Source: Nitrospirales bacterium
Lineage (GTDB): Bacteria; Nitrospirota; Nitrospiria; Nitrospirales; UBA8639
Length of the DNA stretch: 49,199 bases
Direction of reading: 5' to 3'
Assembly: GCA_029261255.1 (NCBI GenBank)
Contig: JAJDBQ010000243.1
Location: 1-49,199 of the forward strand
The number at the start of each line of letters is the position of its first letter. The stretch's first letter is position 1. This document shows positions 35,568 through 43,817 of the stretch, one piece after another. Below the pieces are notes generated by a model that did no database searches, was not told where the DNA came from, and saw only the letters and a list, made by a program, of their open reading frames with translations. The position numbers and the translations under genes were made by a program.

Positions 35568-37712
35568 ATGACGATCCTTGGCTTTCTCGTCTTCTGGTTC
35601 ATGGCTGGGGGCCTAATAACGCCTTATGTTGTTGCGGCCGATGCTCCCCCAACAATACGTCACTCCCTAACGGTTGCGGTAGAGCCTGTGGGCCATCGCC
35701 TCAACGCCACGGATATCCTTCATCTTCCGACGAGCCTCCTTGAACAAGGGCCTCTTTCCTTCGCACTGAATCGGCATCTCATCATTGATCGTGTTGAGCT
35801 AAACGGACAGCCGGTCCAGCTCTCAAAAGACCCGGAAGATCCATCATGGCCAAAGGGATTCACTCAATGGATCATCAAACTTCCAGCATCGAACCTCAAA
35901 CCGTCAGATGGCATAGCCAATCTCACCATGACCTATCATGGCCAAATTGATGATTCGCCAAAAACGTCAGGCGGACTTCGCTTTGTCAGGCCAGATAAGA
36001 CCAATGGCCATATTGGCCCTAATGGGGTGTATCTCTCATCAGAAACATTTTGGTATCCAACCTGGGAGCAGCACCTGGTTGCATTCGATTTAGAAGTCAC
36101 ACTCCCACTTGACTGGCAAGTCATCACTCAAGGGCAGGAAACCAATCAGTCCGTGACGGCGACTCACCGAACAAGCGTATGGAGCATTCAAGCCCCAACC
36201 GAGGCGTTAACGTTGGCAGCCAATCATTTTGTTGTTCAGAAAAAATCCTGGAGGAATATTCAGCTCGCGACCTATTTGTTTCCCGATGAAGCCCCTCTGG
36301 CACAACAATATCTGGAAGCGACCGGAATGTATCTTGAGCTCTACACAAAACTCTTAGGTCCCTACCCCTTCTCTCAATTTGCCGTTGTCGAGAACTTTTT
36401 TCCTAGCGGATTGGGGATGCCCTCATTCACTTTGCTGGGGCAAAGAATTGTACAGCGTGGCTACACACAGCCCTACTCCCTCGGGCACGAGATCGTGCAT
36501 TCTTGGTTGGGAAACTCAGTGTTCAATGACTTTGCAAAAGGTAATTGGGTGGAAGGTCTCACAACGTATCTCTCAAATTATTATTATGATGAGGCAACGG
36601 GCAATGACGAAGCGGCGCTCAAGACTCGCCGTCGGATGATGGACGAATATAACTTATACACGACCCCCGAAACGGATTATCCCATCCGCCAGTTCCACCA
36701 CAAGGAAACCCGTATCGATAATGCTATCGGTTATCAAAAAACCGCACTAGTCTTTCACATGCTCCGGAAGAAGATCGGCGATGATAAATTTTTCGAGGGG
36801 ATTCGAAAAATCGTCCAAGATGGGACAGGAACGTATGTCGAGTGGAAAGATCTACAAGATATGTTCTCAGAGGTCACAGAAGAGGACCTCACAGAATTCT
36901 TCAAACAATGGATTGAACAACCGGGAGCGCCATCGGTCACACTGACCGACCTTTCAGTTCAGCCAGACCCTCTTCAACCAGGGCAAAGCATTCTGTCCGG
37001 TACAGTTTCCCAAGAAAATCCAATCTACAAACTCTCGCTGCCCATTCACGTGAATATTCAAGATGCATCCACATTCAGCACGACACTTCAACTGAACCAT
37101 GCAAAGCAACCGTTCACAGTGAAAGTCCCAAATGCACCCACATCAGTGACGCTTGATCCAGAGCACCATTGGCTACTGCGGTTGCAACGCGATCAATTGC
37201 CGCCCATGTTGAATAGCTGGGAGACGGATGCTCGTCGCATCCTGGTTCACGCCAAGACCAGCTCAAAGGAAGAAGTGGCGAGTCTCAAGGCTCTTATGCA
37301 ACGAATCCAAGGACAAACAGACATTGAGCAACGTCAAAGCGATTCCCCAGTCATATCCGATAAGGCTTCATACCTCATCATCGGCACTCCCGCCATGAAG
37401 TTACTAGAATCAAAGACTTTGCAAAGCTGCAATAAGGATGTTCAGGTCGAAACGGAACGTGCCACGATTCTTGGAGAGACATTTGAAGGACCTGACATGG
37501 CGTTTCTCATTACCTGTCCCCATCCGAACTTCGCCGACCACACCGTCTCGCTCTTCTTTGGGCTGACACCCGAAGCCGTCACCCCTGTCGCCCGCCTACT
37601 CTTCTTTTATGGGTGGGATAGTTATTTGGTGTACAAACAGGGGAAGGTTGTTGCCCGCGGGATGTTTCAGCCAGTACACTCTTCTCGTGAATTCGCTATC
37701 CCAGCACCATGA
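35568..37712 (+). CDS. M1-like zinc metallopeptidase, exported (714 aa)
   Basis: A signal sequence (ILGFLVFWFMAGGLITPYVVAA) leads to an M1-type N-domain and a catalytic domain with HEIVHSWLGN (His307, Glu308, His311) and the third ligand Glu329 in GNWVEGLTTYL. The spacing is HExxH-x17-E, one shorter than in classical M1 enzymes. The GxMEN exopeptidase motif is not present; at its place is GLGMPSF, so simple aminopeptidase activity is uncertain. After about residue 480 a beta-rich domain and a final helical/strand block (SYLIIGTPAMKLLE, AFLITCP) follow. Start ATG 35568 lies one base after the ftsY stop; the longer frame from 35514 overlaps ftsY. Likely periplasmic or surface peptidase. Confidence 0.87.
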   Translation: MTILGFLVFWFMAGGLITPYVVAADAPPTIRHSLTVAVEPVGHRLNATDILHLPTSLLEQGPLSFALNRHLIIDRVELNGQPVQLSKDPEDPSWPKGFTQWIIKLPASNLKPSDGIANLTMTYHGQIDDSPKTSGGLRFVRPDKTNGHIGPNGVYLSSETFWYPTWEQHLVAFDLEVTLPLDWQVITQGQETNQSVTATHRTSVWSIQAPTEALTLAANHFVVQKKSWRNIQLATYLFPDEAPLAQQYLEATGMYLELYTKLLGPYPFSQFAVVENFFPSGLGMPSFTLLGQRIVQRGYTQPYSLGHEIVHSWLGNSVFNDFAKGNWVEGLTTYLSNYYYDEATGNDEAALKTRRRMMDEYNLYTTPETDYPIRQFHHKETRIDNAIGYQKTALVFHMLRKKIGDDKFFEGIRKIVQDGTGTYVEWKDLQDMFSEVTEEDLTEFFKQWIEQPGAPSVTLTDLSVQPDPLQPGQSILSGTVSQENPIYKLSLPIHVNIQDASTFSTTLQLNHAKQPFTVKVPNAPTSVTLDPEHHWLLRLQRDQLPPMLNSWETDARRILVHAKTSSKEEVASLKALMQRIQGQTDIEQRQSDSPVISDKASYLIIGTPAMKLLESKTLQSCNKDVQVETERATILGETFEGPDMAFLITCPHPNFADHTVSLFFGLTPEAVTPVARLLFFYGWDSYLVYKQGKVVARGMFQPVHSSREFAIPAP

Positions 37713-37755
37713 GCAATTCACATATTCATAACCGAATTATTCCTGTGTTTCATCA

Positions 37756-37809
37756 TTCCCCTCCTTTGTAAGGTCGGGGAAATTTCCCGAAGAGGGAAAA
37801 TTCTGGAGG
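37756..37809 (+). repeat. Direct repeat, copy 1, in the leader of the TolB-like gene
   Basis: Shares TTCCCCTC, TTTG, GG-CGGG, TTTCC, AGAG/GGGAAAA and GGAGG in the same order with 38932-38982. This copy contains the perfect palindrome GGGAAATTTCCC (37778-37789) and ends at the ribosome site GGAGG. Confidence 0.55.
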
Positions 37810-37823
37810 TAGAGACAATAACT

Positions 37824-38927
37824 ATGTATGGGAAAATCAACATGAAAAATCTTGGTACATCCGTCATATTGACTGTATTGTTCTTCGTCATTTCTCCCAC
37901 GGGATGGGCTGCCGAACCTGCAACCAAACCAACCCCGACACCCAATCCCGAACCACATCTCGCAAATATCAAACAACTCACCTTTTCTGGGAAAAATGCG
38001 GAAGCCTATTTTTCTCCGGATGGCTACAAACTCGTCTATCAATCAACCTTAGAACCAGATGGCAAAACCCTGCGCGCCTGCTATCAAATTTACACAATGA
38101 ATCTCGATGGCTCCAATGTCCGTCGAGTCAGCATGGGAGTCGGCGGCACCACATGTGGGTATTATTTTCCAGGAAGCCGACGAGTCTTATTTTCATCCAC
38201 CCATCTCACAGGCGGACAATGCCCTCCCAAACTTCCACGAACGGAACATTACCGATGGGCCTTAGATAACTACGATATTTTTTCGATGAATGTCGCGAGC
38301 ACCGACTTACAACGCCTCACGTCGGCAGCTGGATACGATGCCGAAGCCACTATTGCACCGAACGGACGAACGGTAGTGTTTACCTCAGTACGGGATGGCG
38401 ATCTCGATATCTATTCGATGGATATCGATGGACGAAGTATCAAACGATTGACCACTGCAGTAGGCTACGATGGAGGAGCGTTCTATTCTCCAGATAGCAA
38501 GAGAATCGTGTATCGTGCCCATCACCCCCAAACTGCGGAAGACGTGAAGGCGTACCAAGAATTATTAGCACAAAATCAGGTGGAGCCTTCCAATTTGGAA
38601 ATCTTTATCATGAACGCCGATGGATCCAATAAAGTACAAGTCACCGACAATGGACGTTCCAACTTTGCGCCATTTTTTCTACCTGATGGCAAAGGCGTCA
38701 TCTATTCTTCGAATCTCGCCACACCACCTGATCACGAAGGGCGTCCCTCATTTCATCTTCATGTCATTGGAGACGATGGCTCAAAGCCTGAACAAATTAC
38801 CTTCAATGGCAACTTTAATAGCTTCCCGATGTTCTCTCCGAATGGAAAGCAAGTCGTATGGTCCTCCGACCGCAATACGACCGCCAAAGGGGAATTCAAC
38901 ATTTTCATAGCTGATTGGATTCCATAA
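37824..38927 (+). CDS. Exported TolB-like (PD40/WD40-like) beta-propeller protein (367 aa)
   Basis: A signal sequence (SVILTVLFFVISPTGWAA), a short proline/threonine linker, and six or so PD40-type propeller repeats such as EAYFSPDGYKLVYQS, ATIAPNGRTVVFTSVRDGD, GAFYSPDSKRIVYRA and FPMFSPNGKQVVWSS. This is the same fold as the TolB domain and as the N-terminal propeller of the 7815-15635 protein; it is a binding scaffold, not an enzyme. TolB itself works with Pal in envelope constriction, but there is no N-terminal TolB domain here, so this is a TolB-like protein. ATG 37842 is an alternative start with a cleaner signal peptide. Confidence 0.88.
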   Translation: MYGKINMKNLGTSVILTVLFFVISPTGWAAEPATKPTPTPNPEPHLANIKQLTFSGKNAEAYFSPDGYKLVYQSTLEPDGKTLRACYQIYTMNLDGSNVRRVSMGVGGTTCGYYFPGSRRVLFSSTHLTGGQCPPKLPRTEHYRWALDNYDIFSMNVASTDLQRLTSAAGYDAEATIAPNGRTVVFTSVRDGDLDIYSMDIDGRSIKRLTTAVGYDGGAFYSPDSKRIVYRAHHPQTAEDVKAYQELLAQNQVEPSNLEIFIMNADGSNKVQVTDNGRSNFAPFFLPDGKGVIYSSNLATPPDHEGRPSFHLHVIGDDGSKPEQITFNGNFNSFPMFSPNGKQVVWSSDRNTTAKGEFNIFIADWIP

Positions 38928-38931
38928 GTTC

Positions 38932-38982
38932 TTCCCCTCTTTGCACGGCCGGGAATGTTTCCAAAGAGAAAATATTCGGAGG
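38932..38982 (+). repeat. Direct repeat, copy 2, after the TolB-like gene
   Basis: Degenerate second copy of the 37756-37809 leader, again ending in a GGAGG ribosome-site-like run. No convincing gene follows it. Confidence 0.5.
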
Positions 38983-39111
38983 AAAAAACCTTGAGTTGGA
39001 GCACATCAGTTCCATCCCACAAATTGTTTCCATTTGCACGACTCTACCCCACCTTAGTCCTCCCCTTACAAATGGGAGGATTCAGAAACCTAATTTCTAT
39101 CTGGACCGTCC

Positions 39112-39129
39112 TTCCTGCGGATGCAGGAA
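39112..39129. repeat. REP-like palindrome
   Basis: TTCCTGC-GGAT-GCAGGAA, a perfect 7-pair stem followed by TCCATCCGCGC, the form of dispersed palindromes seen in many genomes (compare 'CCTGCGG..GCAGGAATCCA'). Only one clear copy is in the window. Confidence 0.45.
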
Positions 39130-39149
39130 TCCATCCGCGCTAATATCCT

Positions 39150-40256
39150 GTGATTGACCAACCACCGTCGTCGTCTCTACCCGCTCCTTCCGTTCTTACC
39201 AAGCACGCTTCAAACCTAATCATCGCGCTTTCGCTCCTTATCCTCATCACCCTGTTTGCGGCAACCGGACAAGTGGACCACCCCACTCTGGATATCGTGC
39301 ATGGCTTCACAGATCCGTTAATTGATCAAATTGGTGACGTTGGCAACTATCTAGGGAAAGGACTGACCTTGGTCCTCATTTCCTTGGCTATCGGAGGAAT
39401 AGGCCTGTGGATGCAATCAGACCGATGGAAATTCGCTGGGCTTTACTCCTTACTCGCGCATGGCATCGCAGCATTAATCACCCAATTTCTGAAACACACA
39501 CTCAGCAGACCTCGTCCGCGACTCATGGACACGACTGAGTGGGAAATACGCCCTACCCTACAAATCGGACTAGACTCCTTTCCATCAGGCCATACCTCCG
39601 GCTCATTTTCAATGGCGATGGTGCTGGCCTATTATTTCCCAAAATGGAGAGTGCTGTGGTTTGGACTCGCTAGCTTTAATGCCATGTGTCGAGTCATCAA
39701 AGGCTCGCATTTTCCTACAGATGTGATGGCGGGGTTGCTGATCGGAATAGGATGCAGCCTTGTCTTAGTCTATGCCAGAAAAGAATGGAAAGAAGCCATC
39801 GCGCGTGCGTTAGTCCATGCTCTTCCCTGGATCGTCGCCGCCTTCGGCCTACTCTGGATTCTCGTCCCCCATCCAGGCATCGACCTAGAACCCTATATCT
39901 CACTATTTATCGGAATGTCTTTAATACTGGTGGGCCTTGGTCTTCGTCTCTGGTGGCTGCGGGAATACGCAATCGCTCAAACTGGCATAAATTTGAAAGT
40001 ACCAACATGGTCACGCCTACTCATGGGCCTCGGCCTAGCATCAACAACCGGCAGCGCAATCGTGGTAGGAGCAAGTCTCTTAACAGGAATCACCTGGTGG
40101 CTAGGCACTCAATCTGAATCCCCATCTCAAACCAAAGGCTCAAAAAATTTCATCGCAGGACTCAACCCCTTCTTGACCGAAGCGATTCTAGGTATCGGAA
40201 TGTTCCTCCTGGCCCTCCTAACTCTCTCAATCCGCTTCCCCTCTTTCCTATCTTAA
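39150..40256 (+). CDS. PAP2 family lipid phosphatase, membrane protein (368 aa)
   Basis: All three PAP2 phosphatase motifs are present: KHTLSRPRP (KxxxxxxRP), PSGHT, and RVIKGSHFPTD (Rx5Hx3D), between hydrophobic helices; about nine helices in total. The family removes phosphate from isoprenoid or phospholipid phosphates in the membrane. The first motif begins near residue 118 and the C-terminal 140 residues add three extra membrane helices beyond the minimal domain. Start is GTG 39150 without a clear ribosome site; the initial stretch (IDQPPSSSLPAPSV) is not conserved, so the true start may differ. Confidence 0.85.
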   Translation: MIDQPPSSSLPAPSVLTKHASNLIIALSLLILITLFAATGQVDHPTLDIVHGFTDPLIDQIGDVGNYLGKGLTLVLISLAIGGIGLWMQSDRWKFAGLYSLLAHGIAALITQFLKHTLSRPRPRLMDTTEWEIRPTLQIGLDSFPSGHTSGSFSMAMVLAYYFPKWRVLWFGLASFNAMCRVIKGSHFPTDVMAGLLIGIGCSLVLVYARKEWKEAIARALVHALPWIVAAFGLLWILVPHPGIDLEPYISLFIGMSLILVGLGLRLWWLREYAIAQTGINLKVPTWSRLLMGLGLASTTGSAIVVGASLLTGITWWLGTQSESPSQTKGSKNFIAGLNPFLTEAILGIGMFLLALLTLSIRFPSFLS

Positions 40257-40318
40257 CTGGGTACCAAAGTGCCATTTTCACTTGTAATTTAAGATACCTG
40301 TGAGAAAATATAGGTCTC

Positions 40319-40699
40319 ATGCATTGTCCTTTCTGCGAAAAAACACTCATTCCCCTTGAGGAACATAGTCTCCATTTGGATCGATGCCCTGAAGGCCATG
40401 GAATCTGGTTTGATAAGGGAGAATTAGATGCCTACCGGGAAAAACAAGCTGATAGCGGGAAATCACCCAATGAAGGAACTCAACCATTTCTAGCCCTACC
40501 GGGAGTAGCAATAAAAGATTGTCCCCGATGTCAGACTGAAACATTACAAGGCGGACGTCTCCATGAATTGGATGTCAGGTATTGCTTCACTTGCCATGGG
40601 GTCTTTCTCGGTCAACCGACACCTACAATACAAGATCCACTCGATCTTACCTATCATTATTGGAGCTGGAATTCTTCAGGCAATCCTGTATGCATTTAG
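40319..40699 (+). CDS. TFIIB-type zinc-ribbon protein (126 aa)
   Basis: Two zf-TFIIB (PF13453-type) ribbons: HCPFC...DRCPEGHGIWFDKGELD at the N-terminus and DCPRC...YCFTCHGVFLG further on; the H-G-I-W-F-D-x-G-E-L stretch is the family signature. Small, soluble; function unknown, probably binding protein partners or nucleic acid. Confidence 0.85.
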   Translation: MHCPFCEKTLIPLEEHSLHLDRCPEGHGIWFDKGELDAYREKQADSGKSPNEGTQPFLALPGVAIKDCPRCQTETLQGGRLHELDVRYCFTCHGVFLGQPTPTIQDPLDLTYHYWSWNSSGNPVCI

Positions 40700-41175
40700 A
40701 CAGTTATACTGATTCCAAATAATTTAGAAATCATTTCCCTCTACATTCCCCGCAAGAGATCCAAATCGAAGAGGAAACGGTCAAGACAACTCACCCTGCG
40801 CTAATAACTCAACTTGGAATTCTCCTTACCCCATTTATCTGTCTACCTTCTCGCTTATCGACGCCTCCCGCCTGGCCCTCTGGATGGACGCTCTAATTAT
40901 TCGACGGGCCTTGTTTGAGCGCAGCGAGTTGGTCCGCTCTCCTACGTCTTGCGTCCGTCTCATCCAATTAGTCCGGACGGGGCGTCAATGGTTTTGGGTC
41001 CTTTTGCCGAAACAAAAGGATCTCGGCTGCCGGGCCGAATCCCGGCATTTACCGTACATTTAACTGATTCCAACGAAAGGAACGGATACCAATCCAAACG
41101 TCCACAATTTTTCTTCAATCACCACAATAAGTCAAGGAACCTGAGATAACACCTAGCCCCTATTTTTAGTCCAAG
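40700..41175. other. Intergenic region before the toxin-antitoxin pair
   Basis: No gene is supported. It holds the palindromic repeat described separately (40892-41062); the part before it is featureless to me. Confidence 0.5.
40892..41062. repeat. Palindromic intergenic repeat
   Basis: Two hairpins: TCCTTTTG-ccgaaa-CAAAAGGA (40999-41020) and GCCGGG-ccgaat-CCCGGC (41029-41046), preceded by TTTGAGCGCAGCGAGTTGG. This combination is a widespread type of intergenic repeat in bacterial genomes. A 66-codon open frame across it is an artefact. Confidence 0.55.
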
Positions 41176-41204
41176 ATGACAACACTCTAGACATCTAGTA
41201 CAAT
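41176..41204 (+). promoter_or_regulatory. Toxin-antitoxin promoter with palindromic operator, probably leaderless
   Basis: A -35 box ATGACA (41176-41181), a spacer of exactly 17 bases and a -10 box TACAAT (41199-41204). The palindrome CTAGA-CA-TCTAG (41187-41198) fills the spacer, an ideal position for autorepression by the antitoxin. The ATG of the antitoxin begins six bases after the -10 box and no ribosome site is present, so transcription probably starts at or next to the ATG. Confidence 0.55.
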
Positions 41205-41210
41205 TTCCCT

Positions 41211-41441
41211 ATGAAAACAATTGAAGAAATTCTTCAAGTCGCTGAAGATCTTCCCCTTAAGCAACGCCTCACCTTGGCGCATCGTCTCCTTGGAGCAAGT
41301 GATCCCAGTCCCTCACCTGAGACCGAAAAAGCATGGGATGTGGCAATCCGCGAACGTATCATGCGGTTCGACCGCGGCGAGACTCAATCAAAACCTGCCA
41401 GTGAAGTCTTCTCAGAACTTGATGATCAACTAGGTACATGA
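41211..41441 (+). CDS. Addiction-module antitoxin (TIGR02574-like, 76 aa)
   Basis: EEILQVAEDLPLKQRLTLAHRLL is the typical start of the 'putative addiction module component' antitoxins that partner with RelE/ParE toxins; the C-terminal ERIMRFDRGET...SEVFSEL is the toxin-binding part. The stop overlaps the toxin start (ATGA). It should repress its own promoter at the palindrome upstream. Confidence 0.85.
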   Translation: MKTIEEILQVAEDLPLKQRLTLAHRLLGASDPSPSPETEKAWDVAIRERIMRFDRGETQSKPASEVFSELDDQLGT

Positions 41442-41734
41442 TCGTTGAATTCCTGGACGAAGCTCGCCAGGAACTCATTGAAGCCACTCTTTGGTACGAA
41501 GACAAAGAACCTGGCCTTGGCAAACGGTTTCGAGCCGAGATCGCATTTGTGGTTGATCGAATATCGGAAGAACCGTTTCTATGGCATGAGCGAGACGGTG
41601 GTTATCGTCGAGCAAACTGCCCTATTTTCCCCTACTACCTTCCCTTCTTCATTCGTGGAGAAAAAATCATCCTAGCTGCTGTCGCACATGCGCACCGCAA
41701 ACCAGGCTATTGGCAGTCTCGGCCCACTCCTTAA
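41438..41734 (+). CDS. RelE/ParE-family toxin (98 aa)
   Basis: The family fold is clear: EFLDEARQELIEATLWYEDKEPGLGKRF, a middle with DRISEEPFLWHERDGGYRRA, and a last strand VAHAHRKPGYWQSR. The two subfamilies differ in target (RelE-like cleave mRNA on ribosomes, ParE-like poison gyrase); RAxxxFPYYLPFFIRG-type sequence is common to both, so the target cannot be fixed. Ends 11 bases before the stop of the convergent ArnT-like gene. Confidence 0.88.
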   Translation: MIVEFLDEARQELIEATLWYEDKEPGLGKRFRAEIAFVVDRISEEPFLWHERDGGYRRANCPIFPYYLPFFIRGEKIILAAVAHAHRKPGYWQSRPTP

Positions 41735-41745
41735 ACTCGATTTCG

Positions 41746-43512
41746 CTACAGCCCTGGTTCGCTGGAGAGGAGAGAGAAGCCACCGTGCTCGAGGACGACA
41801 GTCCACTCGGATACGGCTTCTGGAATCTCCTGCCGAAGAGAGGTTTGAAGAATAATCATTTTTTTGACTGAAGCCGCTAAGTGCTCCTCCCATTCCTTCC
41901 CATCATGCGGCCCCAGAAAATGCACCTTACGCTCAGCATAAAAACTGAGAGATGGCCGCTTTCTTCCGACTTGTAGTAACCGATCATCTTTTCCGAGCTT
42001 CAAACTAGCGAGCAAGGCGATTCGTTGTGGCGGTTCGATGAAATACGTGTGATACACCGGAACGGCCCCCTTCACCAGGAGCACCCCAAAAAGCGCCATC
42101 ATTCCTCCTGCTATACCCACCGCCCACGATTGCCTCGTTTCTGACTCAAGACACAGTCGTATTCCCATTGTTCCGAGTAGAATGACCAATCCCATGATGA
42201 GTGGCAGCCATCCAAAATCCACATCCACCGCAGCAGGAAACTCTTTGCTAATTTGCTTGATGAAGTGATGGAAAATTTCCGGAGCAACAATGATCGCAAT
42301 TCCTAAGAGGTAACCAATCCCAAGAAGAAGCCACCGAGAGATCCGCCAATCTGGCGGAGAAGCCATAGATTGAAACCGCTTCCACCACATGGCCACTAAG
42401 ATTGCTGCGGCCGGAAACAACGGATAAATATAATGTGGCAAGCGCGTGGCAGAGAAGGTAAAAAATATCAATAAACCCACAACCCAGAGGCAGAGAAAGA
42501 ATTCTAGATTGGCTTCGCGCGTGGGAAATTCTTTTCCCTGCCAATGTGATTTCCACTGTTTCAACGATTGATACAGCACAGAAGGTAGGAACGCACTCCA
42601 TGGGAAGAACCCCAAGAGCAAAATCGGGACATAAAAAAACAAGGTTCCGCCATGGCCCTCCATGGGATTCATGAATCGTCCCGTGGTGTTGGCTTGGGCA
42701 GCAGCCCAATAAGCCTCAGCATGAATTTGAATCATGGAAATGTACCAGGGAGCCGCGACTAAGAAAACGATGATTGGGCCTAGGACTGGGAATCCCTTTT
42801 GCCAAAATTTTTTCCATTGTCGAGTCAGCGTGAGATAGGGAATGACTCCCACCAACGGAATGATGATGCCCACTGGTCCCTTGACCAACATCCCAAAACC
42901 CATCGCCACATAAAAACATATAAACCACCAACGACTGTGCTTACTCGATTCGTTCAATGCATGCCAAAAACTATAGCCAGCCAGAGTGGTGAAGACGACG
43001 AGTTCGGGGTCGGTGATGACCATACGATTGATCGCCAAGAATTCCAAATTGAGCAACAGCATGAGTGACGAGAAAAAAGCCAGAGGCGCACCAAGCCATC
43101 GGGCCACAAAGGCATACTGTACTAGCAACACTAAAAGTCCAGAGAGGGCCGAAGGAAACCGTGCCGCAAATTCATTGATGCCAAATAGGCTGTAGGAACC
43201 ACTGATGAGCCAGTAGGTGAAGGCAGGCTTCGCAAAGCGTGGTTCGTAGTTGAGTGTGGGTGAAATCCAATCACCGGTTTCCAGCATTTCTCGCGCAGCC
43301 TCGGCATTGCTCCCTTCATCTCGATCGGTCAGCCCTAACCCACCCATATCTAAGCCCCCGAGCCATCCGCCTTCCAAGCCGAACAGCCAGATCCCTAGCA
43401 TCAGCACGAAGACGATATGCACGAATGTAGAATGAGAAAACTTGGATTGAAGAGGAGGAGAAAGAGAAGGAGGCGTCGAGGAAGAACCAGAAGGAACCGA
43501 GAGATTACCCAC
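41746..43512 (-). CDS. ArnT-like (GT39/PMT) membrane glycosyltransferase (588 aa)
   Basis: Polytopic protein (about 12 helices) of the PMT/ArnT superfamily that moves a sugar from undecaprenyl-phosphate to a lipid or protein acceptor on the periplasmic side. The N-terminal loop LGLTDRDEGSNAEAAREML carries the conserved acidic residues, followed by GDWISPTLN and RFAKPAFTYWL, as in ArnT. The C-terminus is a small soluble domain (HFLGPHDGKEWEEHLA). Start GTG 43512 overlaps the LAB_N gene by eight bases. Together with the GT2 gene upstream (which would make the undecaprenyl-P-sugar) it forms a lipid A/cell-surface glycan modification cassette; the exact sugar is unknown. Confidence 0.87.
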   Translation of the reverse strand: MGNLSVPSGSSSTPPSLSPPLQSKFSHSTFVHIVFVLMLGIWLFGLEGGWLGGLDMGGLGLTDRDEGSNAEAAREMLETGDWISPTLNYEPRFAKPAFTYWLISGSYSLFGINEFAARFPSALSGLLVLLVQYAFVARWLGAPLAFFSSLMLLLNLEFLAINRMVITDPELVVFTTLAGYSFWHALNESSKHSRWWFICFYVAMGFGMLVKGPVGIIIPLVGVIPYLTLTRQWKKFWQKGFPVLGPIIVFLVAAPWYISMIQIHAEAYWAAAQANTTGRFMNPMEGHGGTLFFYVPILLLGFFPWSAFLPSVLYQSLKQWKSHWQGKEFPTREANLEFFLCLWVVGLLIFFTFSATRLPHYIYPLFPAAAILVAMWWKRFQSMASPPDWRISRWLLLGIGYLLGIAIIVAPEIFHHFIKQISKEFPAAVDVDFGWLPLIMGLVILLGTMGIRLCLESETRQSWAVGIAGGMMALFGVLLVKGAVPVYHTYFIEPPQRIALLASLKLGKDDRLLQVGRKRPSLSFYAERKVHFLGPHDGKEWEEHLAASVKKMIILQTSLRQEIPEAVSEWTVVLEHGGFSLLSSEPGL

Positions 43513-43807
43513 TCACCGCTCGCTTCTTTTTCTTCGCACGATAGAGCAGGATGAGATTACGCACATAGACAACGGTCCCCACGCTTTGACCTGCGATAAA
43601 GACCGGATCCACTCGATGAAGGGCGTAGGCCAAGACGATGACACTCCCAATCAAACTCATGTACCAAAAGGAGACGGGGATATGACTTTCTTCCCGCCGC
43701 TCTGATGAGGCCCATTGTAGTATCCATCGAGAGAAAAAGAGGCTTTGCCCGAGAAACCCAATCCCCAACCATACCATTTCTTCTGTTGACAGTGAGCTGA
43801 AATCCAT
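43505..43807 (-). CDS. LAB_N (lipid-A-disaccharide synthase N-terminal domain) protein (100 aa)
   Basis: Three short membrane helices with the LAB_N pattern: GFLGQSLFFSRWILQWASSERR, SFWYMSLIGSVIVLAYALHR, and VGTVVYVRNLILLYR. The domain is fused to LpxB in some bacteria but also occurs alone beside glycosyltransferases, as here. It lies 10 bases after the GT2 stop and overlaps the ArnT-like start. Confidence 0.92.
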   Translation of the reverse strand: MDFSSLSTEEMVWLGIGFLGQSLFFSRWILQWASSERREESHIPVSFWYMSLIGSVIVLAYALHRVDPVFIAGQSVGTVVYVRNLILLYRAKKKKRAVSG

Positions 43808-43817
43808 CGGGTCGCAG

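Noticed and set aside
38955-39143. 62-codon open frame after repeat copy 2
   Set aside because: The second half is the translated REP-like palindrome and no ribosome site is correctly placed for its first ATG.
40949-41149. 66-codon open frame
   Set aside because: It coincides with the hairpin repeat; the peptide comes from the palindrome.
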